From assembly GCF_964340395.1 (NCBI RefSeq), contig NC_135571.1, positions 5,390,453 to 5,454,452 on the forward strand: 64,000 nucleotides of DNA. Direction: 5' to 3'. Each line of letters opens with the position of its first letter. The stretch's first letter is position 1. The notes below the pieces were generated by a model, which was not told where the DNA came from, made no database searches, and saw only the letters and a program-made list of their open reading frames with translations. This document shows, piece by piece, positions 26,459 through 38,773 of the stretch. Both the position numbers and the translations under genes were made by a program. This DNA is from Glandiceps talaboti. Taxonomy: Eukaryota; Hemichordata; Enteropneusta; Spengelidae.

Positions 26459-28430
26459 GTAAGACATATCTTGTAAGACCAAAATACTACAGTGGAAAAC
26501 AAGCTAGCAGCAAATTAAGATAGACACAGAACATGTACAGTCCATGGTAAGTGTTATCTTGTATGACCAAATACTACAGTGGAAAACAAGCTATCAGCAA
26601 AGTAAGATAGATCCAAGCTAAAACTACTTTTGTTACATGTTATAGATTACACAAGTGAGTGATGATAGTGCTTGGTTATGTGGATATTATCATTCTGTAA
26701 TCTAGATAGTGAAAATACTACATTGGGTTGAATGTACTGGCACTTGAGAAAAATACTCACGTAGAGATATGCCACACTAACTGTGAGTGCATTGCATCAA
26801 TGTCCATTAAGTGGCATACTATAATAATCATTTGAGTTTATTTCTACTTGTGTTAGCTTAACATGCCGATAGTTGACTTGCCGTCATAAATATACATGTG
26901 CCACTAATTACTTGCATCCATTCAGGTATATGCAAGAGAAATCGTCCTATCTGCAACACCTATTTGGCATTTCTTTTATTTTATTTTACTAGTATATGAG
27001 TTTTAATATGTACTGAATATTTCTGACTGTATGTCCACACGGCAACTCTGAGCCTCCTTGTGGTTGCATAGTAGGGATTTCTATCACATATTTTATATCT
27101 GTGTGATAAAAAAGTTTATCATTTGTAAGTTATATATTAAATACCAGGTTTGAGTTCTGTCACTTGCAAGTGATGGTTATAAGTATGCTTCAGGAAGTAG
27201 AATACTTCAAGTACCAGCGTGCAAAATTAATGTTAGTCCGAGACTGACTAATATTCTCCTGTGCTTATACCTGTCTGAAAACCATTTACAGCAGTGCTCA
27301 AAGTCTTACTTTACTCTGTGTCAGAGTTCATGAAATTTGGAAACATTTACAATTTAATCACCTTTAAACTATCTAGTATTGCAAGTTATACAACTTTTAT
27401 TAATACATACGTTGGTGATCACACACTATTTACCTTAATTATAGTGACTATTATGAAATATCCCTAAAAGTACATTGACTATAAATCTATGACGCAGTAC
27501 ATTCTAGAGCCTCGCCAGCCCATTATTTCCAATGGAATTATCCTGCAAAATTCTCTGTCTCACAACACAACATTGGTTACTTATTTTCGTCAAAAGAACC
27601 TGTCACCAAATTGATTTGACAATGACTGTGTAAACTAAGTTGCATGTTTAGAATGAACTCACCTGATCAGGTACTACTGAAAAACAAAATGTCGTTCTAG
27701 ACTTCTAATGTACCTGGCTTGGGTGTGGATATGTTTACGTTAGTCTGTATTGTCACGGGTCACTGGTTCACTGCAGTCTGACCATATGATGCTTTACAAA
27801 ATGGAACTTTTACCTGGGGGGGGGGGGGCTACTTAAATAATAAATGACAGTCTATCTATCACATATGATAAAAGGACTGAACGTTTGTGTAATGGTGCGT
27901 TTGTTTCTGACTGTTTAACCATGTAAAGATATTCACAAAGTTAAAGAGTCACATGACATTTGCAAGTCTCACACAAGACATTCATACAATGACAGTGAAG
28001 GCATGTACAATATTGATATACTATTTCATACCATGTAATTGAGTTCATAATATATTATAATTTATAATTATTAAGAATAACTGATTTTTAGTACAGGCTA
28101 GGACGGAATGTGATTGAAATTGGACACAATTCAAATCATCTATTCACCATGTTTAATGTTTGTTAACAGTGCGAGTATACTTATACCATGTTGCCATGGA
28201 CAACCAACATTGACTTGCTGTCATAACATGAATGGGCCGTGCATTTAAACACCCAGTGTTACTTATATAAAACTGCCCAACTGACAAACGTATAAAGACA
28301 TTCACTGGCCATCAGTGATGTTTATAGTGTTTTTTTTATTATTTCCTTTACTATTTGGGGTTTTTACATGCAAACAGTGTGAGTGTTATAACCTGTTGCT
28401 GATCTTAAACTAGTTTGTATCTCTTTCATG
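26459..28430. other. Intergenic DNA of unit 1
   Basis: No gene recognised. Contains a near-duplicate pair at about 26480 and 26570 (CAAATACTACAGTGGAAAACAAGCTA) and a poly-G tract at about 27817-27829. The empty target site GTGTAAAC (27628-27635) matches the position where unit 2 carries a fold-back element. Confidence 0.55.
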
Positions 28431-28697
28431 ACTTTATGTACAGATTCCAAGCAAGTGTACACATACAATCAATGATTAACAATGAAATGAGGTTAGAAGG
28501 GAAACGTAATCCCAAGTCGTCCGTGAAGTATTCCCCAGCATACACTGCTCTGGGAGCGAGATCTTGTGCAAGCAATTTTGGATTATGTTTCCCCAGACTT
28601 GTCTGGGAGGTCTCGACAGAGCCTCAATTAAGAGTCTGGGTAACCAGACTAACTGTGTCAGAGACTGTCTGTGTTTGTATATAACTAGAGAGACTGT

Positions 28698-28856
28698 GTC
28701 ACAGGCATTTGTTTCCCGAGTTATGTCTATGAATATTGCTATCAGAATACAATAAAATGTCGATAATATCGTTAATATTGACATATTTAGCCAACTATAT
28801 ATGAAAGGGGTAAAATTACACTTGTTTCTGTGATCGCGCAGGTTCACTCACCGCGA
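28698..28856. mobile_element. Half copy of fold-back family F
   Basis: CACAGGCATTTGTTTCCCGAGTTATGTC and about 150 bp after it match one arm of the complete element at 35109-35504. The other arm is missing. The same half copy is at 36537-36692 in unit 3, so it predates the unit 2/3 duplication. Units 1 and 4 have a different sequence at this position. Confidence 0.75.
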
Positions 28857-29087
28857 TTATGTGACTTCACCCACTGTTAACGCTAGCAATGTATCAATTT
28901 CTTGCTTTGAGTTCACCATCACAGTAAAACAGACGAGTCCAAAAGCTCTGAAGGAAATCACTCTTTGTATAATTCTTTTCATGTATTTTGTTCAAAACAG
29001 GTCTGTTCTTTTGAGCTTTCTTTAAAAACGTTGTTGCATGGGTTCAAAATGTATGTTTTATTGTAAGTATAATTGACAGTGTAACTA

Positions 29088-29290
29088 TTGCAGGCCCAAA
29101 GGGGAATCGCACTCCAGGAAATATATATGGCGCATCATTGGGGCCTTTATTATGTACAACTTATTTTCATAAACTTTAGGTTCTGTAGTCAAGCGATTGC
29201 CAAGAAACACCAAATTGAAACTTTATTTCCCCCTTCATTGTTCTAGCTGTGATCCACTGTTGCCACGTAGGACTTAGCACATGTGAATAT
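29088..29290. mobile_element. Partial MITE family G
   Basis: CAAAGGGGAATCGCACTCCAGGAAAT and the following ~200 bp match one end of the TTAA-flanked elements at 43930-44397 and 52305-52607. The same fragment is at 36924-37125 in unit 3. The second terminus is missing. Confidence 0.6.
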
Positions 29291-30954
29291 ATGTAGTATT
29301 ATTTTGGTTGATAAAAGTTTATATTACAGAATGACACTACATGGTTGCAAAAGATTATAGTTTAATAACTAACTCTAATTTCGTAACTTCACCATTTTAC
29401 TTATATTTATAACTGTCATAACAAATTTGTTTCCATTCTATTTTTTACAATAATTGATAAATGTTCAAACTACAACAACAACAACAACAACAACAACAAT
29501 AATTGAATTGTGATTGACACTTTGCTGATTTAATTCTTCATTACCTTCTACAAGATGGGAGGGCGAAAGGTAAAGCGGTCATCACGAACAGCGCCCTCTC
29601 ACACATGAAGTGAAATACTTTTGTCTTTAATATATTCACAAAGGTAAATCTTACACAATGAATATAAATTAACACTAACCAAGGTCTATGCACTAACTCA
29701 AAGTTCAAAGAACCTGGGTCACAAAAGGATGCAGTCAACAGCATTGTTTTATCATGTACTGAGTATATGCTCAATTGTTCAAATGTCTACAATTGTTTGG
29801 TATAAAAAAGATATATAGCAAGCACGTAATATACATTTATCATGAATGAGAAAGATCTATACGAAACATGTAATATACATATGTATGTATAAAATTAAAA
29901 AAAAACACTGATATATACTATATACGTTATTACTAAATATTTAAACTGATAATTTCTCCTGCTAAACCATATTAATGTAAAAGAGTAGTTATATAAATAT
30001 ACTCTCCAATATTATTTTTGTCCATAAACCATACATCATATAATCTAAAGATAGAAACACTAATTTTGAGGGAAAACATGAATTGTTCAAGAATATTTAT
30101 AGACTACAGACATTTATTATTCTAATTCTGCTTCCAGCTGCATATATCCATTTAATTATTTAATCTAATTATGTATGCTTACTTTCGGTTTCTCAACATA
30201 AAAAAACCTCTGAATGTGAATTTCACTTTATCTGAAGAAAATTGCAAACACTTTTATCATTTTGAAGAATAAAAGTATATGTTTATAAATTTTAATATTA
30301 TAAAAAAAAATAATTCAAAACATTCAATATTTTTTTATATATTACAATTACCAGTATATGTATGGTTACTTCTGTTTTCTTAACATCCAAAAAAAAATTT
30401 GACATGAATCTGAATGTGAATTTCAATGTTTATATCTGAAGAAAATTATGAAGGTTATCATTACTTTGATGAACACTAAAAAAGTAAACATACTTATTAC
30501 TTGCAGTATTACAAAAAAAAAACTAAAAAATATTGTATGTATCTAAAATTGTAAAAAGGAATAATTGTCTACTTCAGTATATATATATACCAAGAAATTT
30601 AGCAAAAATCTTGTTACTAGAGATAATTATGATACTAGTCTGAAAGGTCAAGTTGTTGGTCTGTATATAAACTACTAGCTGTCCATTGTTGAGGTGTTTT
30701 CATTTCAACAAGGGACCCTAAATTTAAATGTATCCTAAGAAATAGCATCTGGGGGAAATTTTTAAAAGTTGCTATGCAATACCCAATATTGTAACACATC
30801 ATATCATGTGTCTGGAATATTTTGAAATAATGTAAAACATATCCCTCCCCCAAAAGAGTAAAATACATTGTCACATCAGTGGTAATGATTTGGTTGTAAA
30901 AATTGTTGTGAAACTCTCACTGATAAAATCACATTTAAATTGAATTTCTGGAGT

Positions 30955-32964
30955 TTAAATATTCAGTGTTTGGTAGTCTTGTTCTTGGAATTTGGTTGTC
31001 AGGGATGTATATTCTGGTTCTGGATTTAGTGCTGTAGTTATAGTTTCATAGGTAGGATGAGATTGATTGCTTTGGCCAGAAGGAGATATGGTGTTTTCAT
31101 CATATGGGGTTTGCTCCAATGCAATATCGTCATTCTGTGTTTGTGTTGTCGGGTGCCTCAGTTGAGACTGACTTTCAAACACAGTATTGTCAAATGCTTG
31201 TGAAGCTATATTCTTACTTCTGGTGTCAGTAGACTTCTCCGTTCTTGCTCTTCGCATACAGAAATACCATGTTACCAATACAGTAATGATACACACTATC
31301 CCCGTGAGCAGTCCTCCTATAAATACTAGAAAGGTTTGTACCTGGGAAGATAACCCATCACTTACTGGATGTGGAGGGATTTCTGTTGAAGAAGTTATCA
31401 CAACACCAGATGTGAAAGTAAATGTTGGATGAGCTTGTGTTGTTTGAGAAGTTGGTTGTGTTGTGATGGTAGTTGACTGTTTATCTGTGGTTGTCATGTA
31501 AGTTGATGGCACTCTGGTGTCAATCACCTTAAGAGTTCTTACAGCTACACTTGTACCTTCAGAGTTGGAAGCAACACAGAGATATGTTCCTTCATCCTCA
31601 ATCTTAGAGGCCAAAACCACGAGAGTACCATTGTAAAGTTGAACAAGTCTACTCTCAAAGCAATTGTCTTGTTCTTCATCACTGAATTGAACTGTGGTAC
31701 CACTTGGTGTGATCCAGTATGTTGATGGAATTGGTTCACCAAAGACATCACAGTCTAGTGTTACATTGCTACCTTCAGATGACGTAATTGTTTTAATGGG
31801 TGAATCAAAGACAGGAGGAGGGTAACATGTTAAGTCAGTAAGAGGAATTGTCAGGAAATCTTTACCTCTATGTTGTGCAGGAGACTCACAACGTATGGTT
31901 CCTATAATGTTTAGATCCTCCTTGTTATCTAACCATCTTCGGAAACTTTGTGAACGACAGTCACATGACCAAATGTAAGACCCTACTCCTAGGTCATGTA
32001 GACTGTCTAAATGATCAAAGATGCTCACTGGTAGACTTGTAAATAGATTATCATTTATGTACAAAAAATACAATTTATGCAAACCTTTAAAAATATCCTC
32101 TGGTAGTGCTTGTATCATGTTACTACTGAATCGCAGATATGATAATTCTGTAAGCCCTGCAAACATACTCTCAGGTAATGCAGTGAGCAAATTATTGCCC
32201 AGGGATATATAAGATAGCTTTATCAAGTTAGATAATGTTCCACCAGGTATATATTTGATTTGGTTGTCATAAAGTGTCAAGTGTTTTATACTGTGTAATC
32301 CAGTAAAGGTATTCTGCTGTAAGCAAGACAGCTTGTTGTTGTGTATTTTAAGATGGTACAGGTTAGAGAGATCTTCAAAAATAAACTCTTCTAGGGTAAC
32401 AATGTCATTCTTATAAAGATACAGCCATTTAAGGTTTCGAAGACCTCTGAAAATTTTCCTGGGTAATGTGGTAAGTCTGTTGTCATTTAGCGAAAGATAG
32501 TTTAGTTTATGAAGACCAGGAAAAATAAACTCTTCTTCCCCAGTTGTTCCATTTCTGTACTTACGTAGGTTGTGTTGGGTGTCAAATCCACTGAATACCT
32601 CCTCAGGTAAAGTGGTTAGATGATTGTTCTTAAGACGCAAATGATGCAAATTGTTTAAACCAGCAAAAGACAACAATTCCAACTCTTCTATTTGATTGTA
32701 ACTCAGGTCAAGTCTCTCCAAACTTTCTAAACCTTGAAATGAATTATTCTGTATGGAAACCAAATTATTATCACGTAGATATAATTCGGTTGTGTTGTTT
32801 GGAATACCAGGAGGAATCTCAGCCAAATTCCTGTTTTCACAGTCAACCTCTGTACCAGAACATGTGCATGGCGCTGGACAGGTTGTTGTGACAGTGAAGA
32901 ATAGTAGCATGTAGAATCCAAATACTAGTACTGTAACCATGGGAACAGTCATCATTGAATTCAT
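30955..32964 (-). CDS. LRR-Ig transmembrane receptor with ITAM, copy 2
   Basis: Predicted 669-residue type I membrane protein in one coding exon, start at MNSMMTV just after a conserved TTTTACAG acceptor. Signal peptide (about 1-28), LRRNT (CPAPCTCSG...DC, ~29-50), ten to eleven LRRs (~55-325), LRRCT (WSCDCRSQSFRRW...C...TC, ~330-385), one I-set Ig domain (~390-480; LDCDVFGE, YWITPSG, EDEGTYLCVAS), short Thr-rich stalk, TM (~545-568), 101-residue tail. The tail ends E-P-E-YTSLTTKFQEQDYQTL-NI: YxxL, eight residues, YxxL, acid at -3, i.e. the consensus ITAM that recruits Syk-family kinases in other animals; YETI precedes it. Function inferred: activating surface receptor, plausibly immune. LRR+Ig+TM also occurs in neural adhesion proteins, which generally lack an ITAM. 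Intact and the most complete of the three. Confidence 0.9.
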   Translation of the reverse strand: MNSMMTVPMVTVLVFGFYMLLFFTVTTTCPAPCTCSGTEVDCENRNLAEIPPGIPNNTTELYLRDNNLVSIQNNSFQGLESLERLDLSYNQIEELELLSFAGLNNLHHLRLKNNHLTTLPEEVFSGFDTQHNLRKYRNGTTGEEEFIFPGLHKLNYLSLNDNRLTTLPRKIFRGLRNLKWLYLYKNDIVTLEEFIFEDLSNLYHLKIHNNKLSCLQQNTFTGLHSIKHLTLYDNQIKYIPGGTLSNLIKLSYISLGNNLLTALPESMFAGLTELSYLRFSSNMIQALPEDIFKGLHKLYFLYINDNLFTSLPVSIFDHLDSLHDLGVGSYIWSCDCRSQSFRRWLDNKEDLNIIGTIRCESPAQHRGKDFLTIPLTDLTCYPPPVFDSPIKTITSSEGSNVTLDCDVFGEPIPSTYWITPSGTTVQFSDEEQDNCFESRLVQLYNGTLVVLASKIEDEGTYLCVASNSEGTSVAVRTLKVIDTRVPSTYMTTTDKQSTTITTQPTSQTTQAHPTFTFTSGVVITSSTEIPPHPVSDGLSSQVQTFLVFIGGLLTGIVCIITVLVTWYFCMRRARTEKSTDTRSKNIASQAFDNTVFESQSQLRHPTTQTQNDDIALEQTPYDENTISPSGQSNQSHPTYETITTALNPEPEYTSLTTKFQEQDYQTLNI

Positions 32965-33059
32965 CAGCTGTAAAAGTAGAATTGAATATATTGACACAAA
33001 TATAGAATACTGATGACGGAAGAATTTAATAAATTAATCAACCAATCTTTCTATTTATC

Positions 33060-33660
<601 letters not shown>

Positions 33661-33694
33661 TGATATATATGCATATAATCTTCACTGTTGATAG

Positions 33695-33910
33695 GACTTA
33701 AAGTCAGAGGAATTAGGTATTCTAGAAAGTCAGTTAGCAGAAGCCAAGCAACCAATTGCCACATATCATGCCGAGAAACAACAACAGTTGGAAGAACAAG
33801 AAGATGATGTGATATTACCAGATAAAGACAATATGTCACCTATCATTTCAAGTACACCATTTAGAAGAGGCAGACAGGTATCACTTCAGTCAGAACTTAT
33901 ACATTCTATG
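33695..33910 (+). CDS. Orphan internal exon, coiled-coil type (unit 2)
   Basis: Second copy of the 72-codon exon at 26243-26458, with intact acceptor (TTGATAG) and donor (ATG|GTAAGA) and no stop. It differs at a few residues (QEI to QPI; RQLSF to RQVSL). Family not recognised. The substitution of Pro inside the predicted helix may weaken it. No equivalent was found in unit 3, where homology ends near 41205. It could be an alternative or captured exon of a plus-strand gene, or a non-functional copy too young to have decayed. Confidence 0.5.
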
Positions 33911-35108
33911 GTAAGACTTATCTTGTAAGACCAAAATACTACAGTGGAAAACAAGCTAGCAGCAAATTAAGATAGACACAGAACTTGTACAGTCCATGGC
34001 AAGTGTTACCTTGTATGACCAAAATACTACAGTGGAAAACAAGCTATCAGCAAAGTAAGATAGATCCAAGCTAAAACTACTTTTGTTACATGTTATAGAT
34101 TACACAAGTGAGTGATGATAGTGCTTGGTTATGTGGATATTATCACTCTGTAATCTAGATAGTGAAAATACTACTTTTATTTGGGTTGAAAGTACTGACA
34201 CTTGAGATAAACTCACGTAGAGATATGCCACACTAACTGTGAGTGCAGTGCATCAACGTCCATTAATAACTACATCGGCATGCTATAATAGTCATTTTAG
34301 TTTATTTCTACGTGTTTTAGCTTGCCGGTAGTTGACTTGCCGTCATCATAAACATATATATACATGTACCACTAATTACTAATCTATTCAGATATATGCA
34401 AGAGAAATCTTCCTATCTTTAACACCTATTTGGTATAGCTTTTATTTTACTAGTATATGAGTTTTAATATGGACTGAATATTTTTGACTGTACACAAGAC
34501 AACTCTGAGCAGCCTCCTTGTGGTTGCATAGTAGGGATTTCTATCACATATTTTATATCTGTGTGATAAAAAAGTTTATCATTTGTAAGTTATATCTTAA
34601 ATACCAGGTTTGAGTTCTGTCACTTGCCAGTGATGGTTATAACTATGCTTCAGGAAGTAGAATACTTCAAGTACCAGCGTGCAAAATTAATGTTGGTCCG
34701 AGACTGACTCACACATGTATTCTCCTGTTAACTAACAGTTTCTGAGCTTATACCTGTCTGAAAACTATTTACAGCAATGCTCAAACTGTGTCAGAGTTCA
34801 TGAAAATTACATAGTGGAAACATTTACAATTTAATCACCTTTAAACTATCTAAAAGTTATACAACTTTTATTAATACATACGTTGGTGATCACACACTAT
34901 TTACCTTTATTACTTTATACTGACTAAATTATGAAATATCTCTAAAAGTACATTGACAATAACTCTATGACGCAGTACATTATAGAGCCTCGCCAGCCCA
35001 TTATTTCCAATGGAATTATCCTGCAAAATTATCTGTCTCACAACACAACAGTGGTTACTTATTTTCGTCAAAGGAACCTGACACCAATTTGACAATGACT
35101 GTGTAAAC
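33911..35108. other. Intergenic DNA of unit 2
   Basis: Homologous to 26459-27635 in unit 1. No gene, RNA or additional element recognised. It ends in the GTGTAAAC target site of the fold-back insertion. Confidence 0.55.
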
Positions 35109-35504
35109 CACAGTCATTTGTTTCCCGAGTTATATCTCAGAATATTTCTATCAGAATACAATAAAATGTCGATAATATCATTAATATTGACGTATTTAGC
35201 CAACTATATATGAAAGGGGTAAAATTACATTTGTTTCTGTGATCGCGCAGGTTCACTCACTGCGAAAGAAGTCTTCTTCGCAGTGAGTGAACCTGCGCGA
35301 AAGAAGTCTTCTTCGCAGTGAGTGAACCTGCGCGAAAGAAGTCTTCTTCGCAGTGAGTGAACCCGCGCGATCACAGAAACAAATGTAATTTTACCCCTTT
35401 CATATATAGTTGGCTAAATACGTCAATATTAATGATATTATCGACATTTTATTGTATTCTGATAGAAACATTCTGAGACATAACTCGGGAAACAAATGCC
35501 TGTG
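35109..35504. mobile_element. Fold-back element family F with 8-bp target duplication
   Basis: A 396-bp insertion flanked by direct GTGTAAAC (35101-35108 and 35505-35512). Unit 1 has the uninterrupted single GTGTAAAC at 27628-27635. The ends are CACAGTCATTTGTTTCCCGA and its near-exact complement; the two arms (about 160 bp each) pair almost perfectly. The centre carries three copies of a ~33-bp GCAGTGAGTGAACCTGCGCGAAAGAAGTCTTCTTC-like unit. The 8-bp duplication fits hAT- or P-type transposases; no transposase is encoded. Confidence 0.9.
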
Positions 35505-36536
35505 GTGTAAACTAAGTTGCATGTTTAGAATGAACTCACCTGATCATGTCCTACTGAAAAACAAAATGTCGCTCTAGACTTCTAATGTACCTGGCTAGGG
35601 TGTGGAGATGTTTACATTAGTCTGTACTGTCACGGGTCACTAGCTCACTGCAGTCTGACCATGTGATGCTTTACAAAATGGAACTTTTACCTGGGGGGTG
35701 GGGGGCTACTTAAATAATAAATGACAGTCTATCTATCACACATGAAAAAAGGACTGAACGTTTGTATAACGGTGCGTTTGTTTCTGACTGTGTAACCATG
35801 TAAAGATATTCACAACGTTAAAGAGTCACCTGATATTTGCAATTCTCATACAAGACATTCATACAATGACAGTGAAGGCATGTACAATATTAATATACTA
35901 TTTCACACCCTGTAATTGAGTTTATAATATATTATAATTTATAATTATTAAGAATAACTGATTTTTAGTACAGGCTAGGACGGAATGTGATTGAAATTGG
36001 ACACAATTCAAATCATCTATTCACCATGTTTAATGTTTGTTAACAGTGCGAGTATACTTATACCATGTTGCCATGGACAACCAACATTGACTTGCATTTA
36101 AACACCCAGTGTTACTTATATAAAACTGCCCAACTGACAAACGTATAAAGACATTCACTGGCCATCAGTGATGTTTATAGTGTTTTTTTTTTATTATTTC
36201 CTTTACTATTTGGGGTTTTTACATGCAAACAGTGTGAGTGTTATAACCTGTTGCTGATCTTAAACTAGTTTGTATCTCTTTCATGACTTTATGTACAGAG
36301 TCCAAGCCAGTGTACACATACAATCAATGATTAACAATGAAATGGGGTTAGAAGGGAAACGTAATCCCAAGTCGTCCGTGAAGTATTCCCCAGCATACAC
36401 TGCTCTGGGAGCGAGATCTTGTGCAAGCAATTTTGGATTATGTTTCCCCAGACTTGTCTGGGAGGTCTCGAGGGTAACCAGACTAACTGTGTCAGAGACT
36501 TCTGTGTTTGTATATAACTAGAGAGACTGTGTCACA

Positions 36537-36692
36537 GGCATTTGTTTCCCGAGTTATGTCTATGAATATTGCTATCAGAATACAATAAAATGTCGATAAT
36601 ATCGTTAATATTGACATATTTAGCCAACTATATATGAAAGGGGTAAAATTACACTTGTTTCTGTGATCGCGCAGGTTCACTCACCGCGATTA
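36537..36692. mobile_element. Half copy of fold-back family F (unit 3)
   Basis: Same half element as 28698-28856, essentially identical. One arm of the complete 35109-35504 element. Confidence 0.75.
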
Positions 36693-36923
36693 TGTGACTT
36701 CACCCACTGTTAACGCTAGCAATGTATCAATTTCTTGCTTTGAGTTTACCATCACAGTAAAACAGACGAGTCCAAAAGCTCTGAAGGAAATCACTCTTTG
36801 TATATTCTTTTCATGGATTTTGTTCAAAACAGGTCTGTTTTTTTGAGCTTTCTTTAAAAACGTTGTTGCATGGGTTCAAAATGTATGTTTTATTGTAAGT
36901 ATAATTGACAGTGTAACTATTGC

Positions 36924-37125
36924 AGGCCCAAAGGGGAATCGCACTCCAGGAAATATATATGGCGCATCATTGGGGCCTTTATTATGTACAACTTATTTTC
37001 ATAAACTTTAGGTTCTGTAGTCAAGCGATTGCCAAGAAACACCAAATTGAAACTTTATTTCCCCCTTCATTTTTCTAGCTGTGATCCACTGTTGCCACGT
37101 AGGACTTAGCACATGTGAATATATG
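36924..37125. mobile_element. Partial MITE family G (unit 3)
   Basis: Near-identical to 29088-29290; duplicated with the unit. Confidence 0.55.
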
Positions 37126-37129
37126 TAGT

Positions 37130-38770
37130 ATTATTTTGGTTGATAAAAGTTTATATTACAGAATGACACTACATGGTTGCAAAAGATTATAGTTTAATAA
37201 CTAACTCTAATTTCGTAACTTCACCATTTTACTTATATTTATAACTGTCATAACTAATTTTTTTCCATTCTATTTCTTACAATAATTGATAAATGTTCAA
37301 ACTACAAAAACAACAACAACAACAATTGAATTGTGATTGACACTTTGCTGATTTAATTCTTCATTACCTTCTACAAGATGGGAGGGCGAAAGGTAAAGCG
37401 GTCATCACGAACAGCGCCCTCTCACACATGAAGTGAAATACTTTTGTCTTTAATATATTCACAAAGGTAAATCTTACACAATGAATATAAATTAACACTA
37501 ACCAAGGTCTATGCACTAACTCAAAGTTCCAAGAACCTGGGTCACAAAAGGATGCAGTCAACAGCATTGTTTTATCATGTACTGAGTATATGCTCAATTG
37601 TTCAAATGTCTACAATTGTTTGGTATAAAAAAGATATATAGCAAGAATGTAATATACATTTATCATGAATGAGAAAGATATATACGAAACATGTAATATA
37701 CATTTGTATGTATAAAATTTAAAAAACTGATATATACTATATATACGTTACTGAATATTTAAACTGATAATTTCTCCTGCTAAACCATATTAATGTAAAA
37801 CAGTAGTTATATAAATATACTCTCCAATATTATTTTTATCCCTAAACCATACATCATATAATCTAAAGATAGAAACACTAATTTTGAGGGAAAACGTGAA
37901 TTGTTCAAGAATGTTTATAGACTACAGACATTTATTATTCTAATCCTGCTCCCAGCTGCATATATCCATTTAATTATTTAATCTAATTATGTATGCTTAC
38001 TTTCGTTTTCTCAACATAAAAAAACTCTGAATGTGAATTTCACTTTATCTGAAGAAAATTGCAAACGCTTTTATCATTTTGAAGAATAAAAGTATATGTT
38101 TATAAATTTTAATATAATAAAAAAAATAATTCAAAACATTCAATATTTTTTTTATATTACAATTACCAGTATATGTATGGTTACTTCTGTTTTCTTAACA
38201 TCAAAAAAAATTTTTTGACATGAATCTGAATGTGAGTTTCAATGTTTATATCTGAAGAAAATTATGAAGGTTTTCATTATTTTGATGAACACTAAAAAAG
38301 TAAACATACTTATTACTTGTAGTATTACAAAAAAAAACTGTAAAAAATATTGTATGTATCTAAAATTGTAAAAAGGAATAACTGTCTACTTCAATATATC
38401 TATATATATACCAAGAAATTTAGCAAAAATCCTTTTACTAGAGATAATTATAATACTAGTCTGAAAGGTCAAGTTGTTGGTCTGTATATAAACCACTAGC
38501 TGCCCATTGTTGAGGTGTTTTCATTGCAACAAGGGACCCTAAATTTAAATGTATCCTAAGAAAAAACATCTGGGGGAAATTATAAAAGTTGCTATGCAAT
38601 ACCCAATATTGTAACACATCATATCATGTGTCTGGAATATTTTGAAATAACGTAAAACATATCCCTCCCCCAAAAGAGTAAAATACATTGTCACATCTGT
38701 GGTCATGATTCGGTTGTAAAAGTGTTATGAAACTCTCACTGATAAAATCACATTTAAATTGAATTTTTGG
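37130..38770. other. Intergenic DNA, receptor copy 3 3' flank
   Basis: Very similar to 29290-30950. A 77-codon minus-strand frame (37364-37597) is nearly identical to 29541-29774 in unit 2, but the homologous region of unit 1 (about 21240-21500) is not open, so coding is not supported. Confidence 0.55.
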
Positions 38771-38773
38771 AAT

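Noticed and set aside
28415-28684. 89-codon frame and its partner at 36270-36521
   Set aside because: Length differs because of a small deletion, no domain is visible, and the DNA belongs to the duplicated non-coding backbone.
29541-29774. 77-codon frame nearly identical at 37364-37597, possible conserved small protein
   Set aside because: The similarity is explained by recent segmental duplication; the equivalent region in unit 1 is not open and there is no domain.
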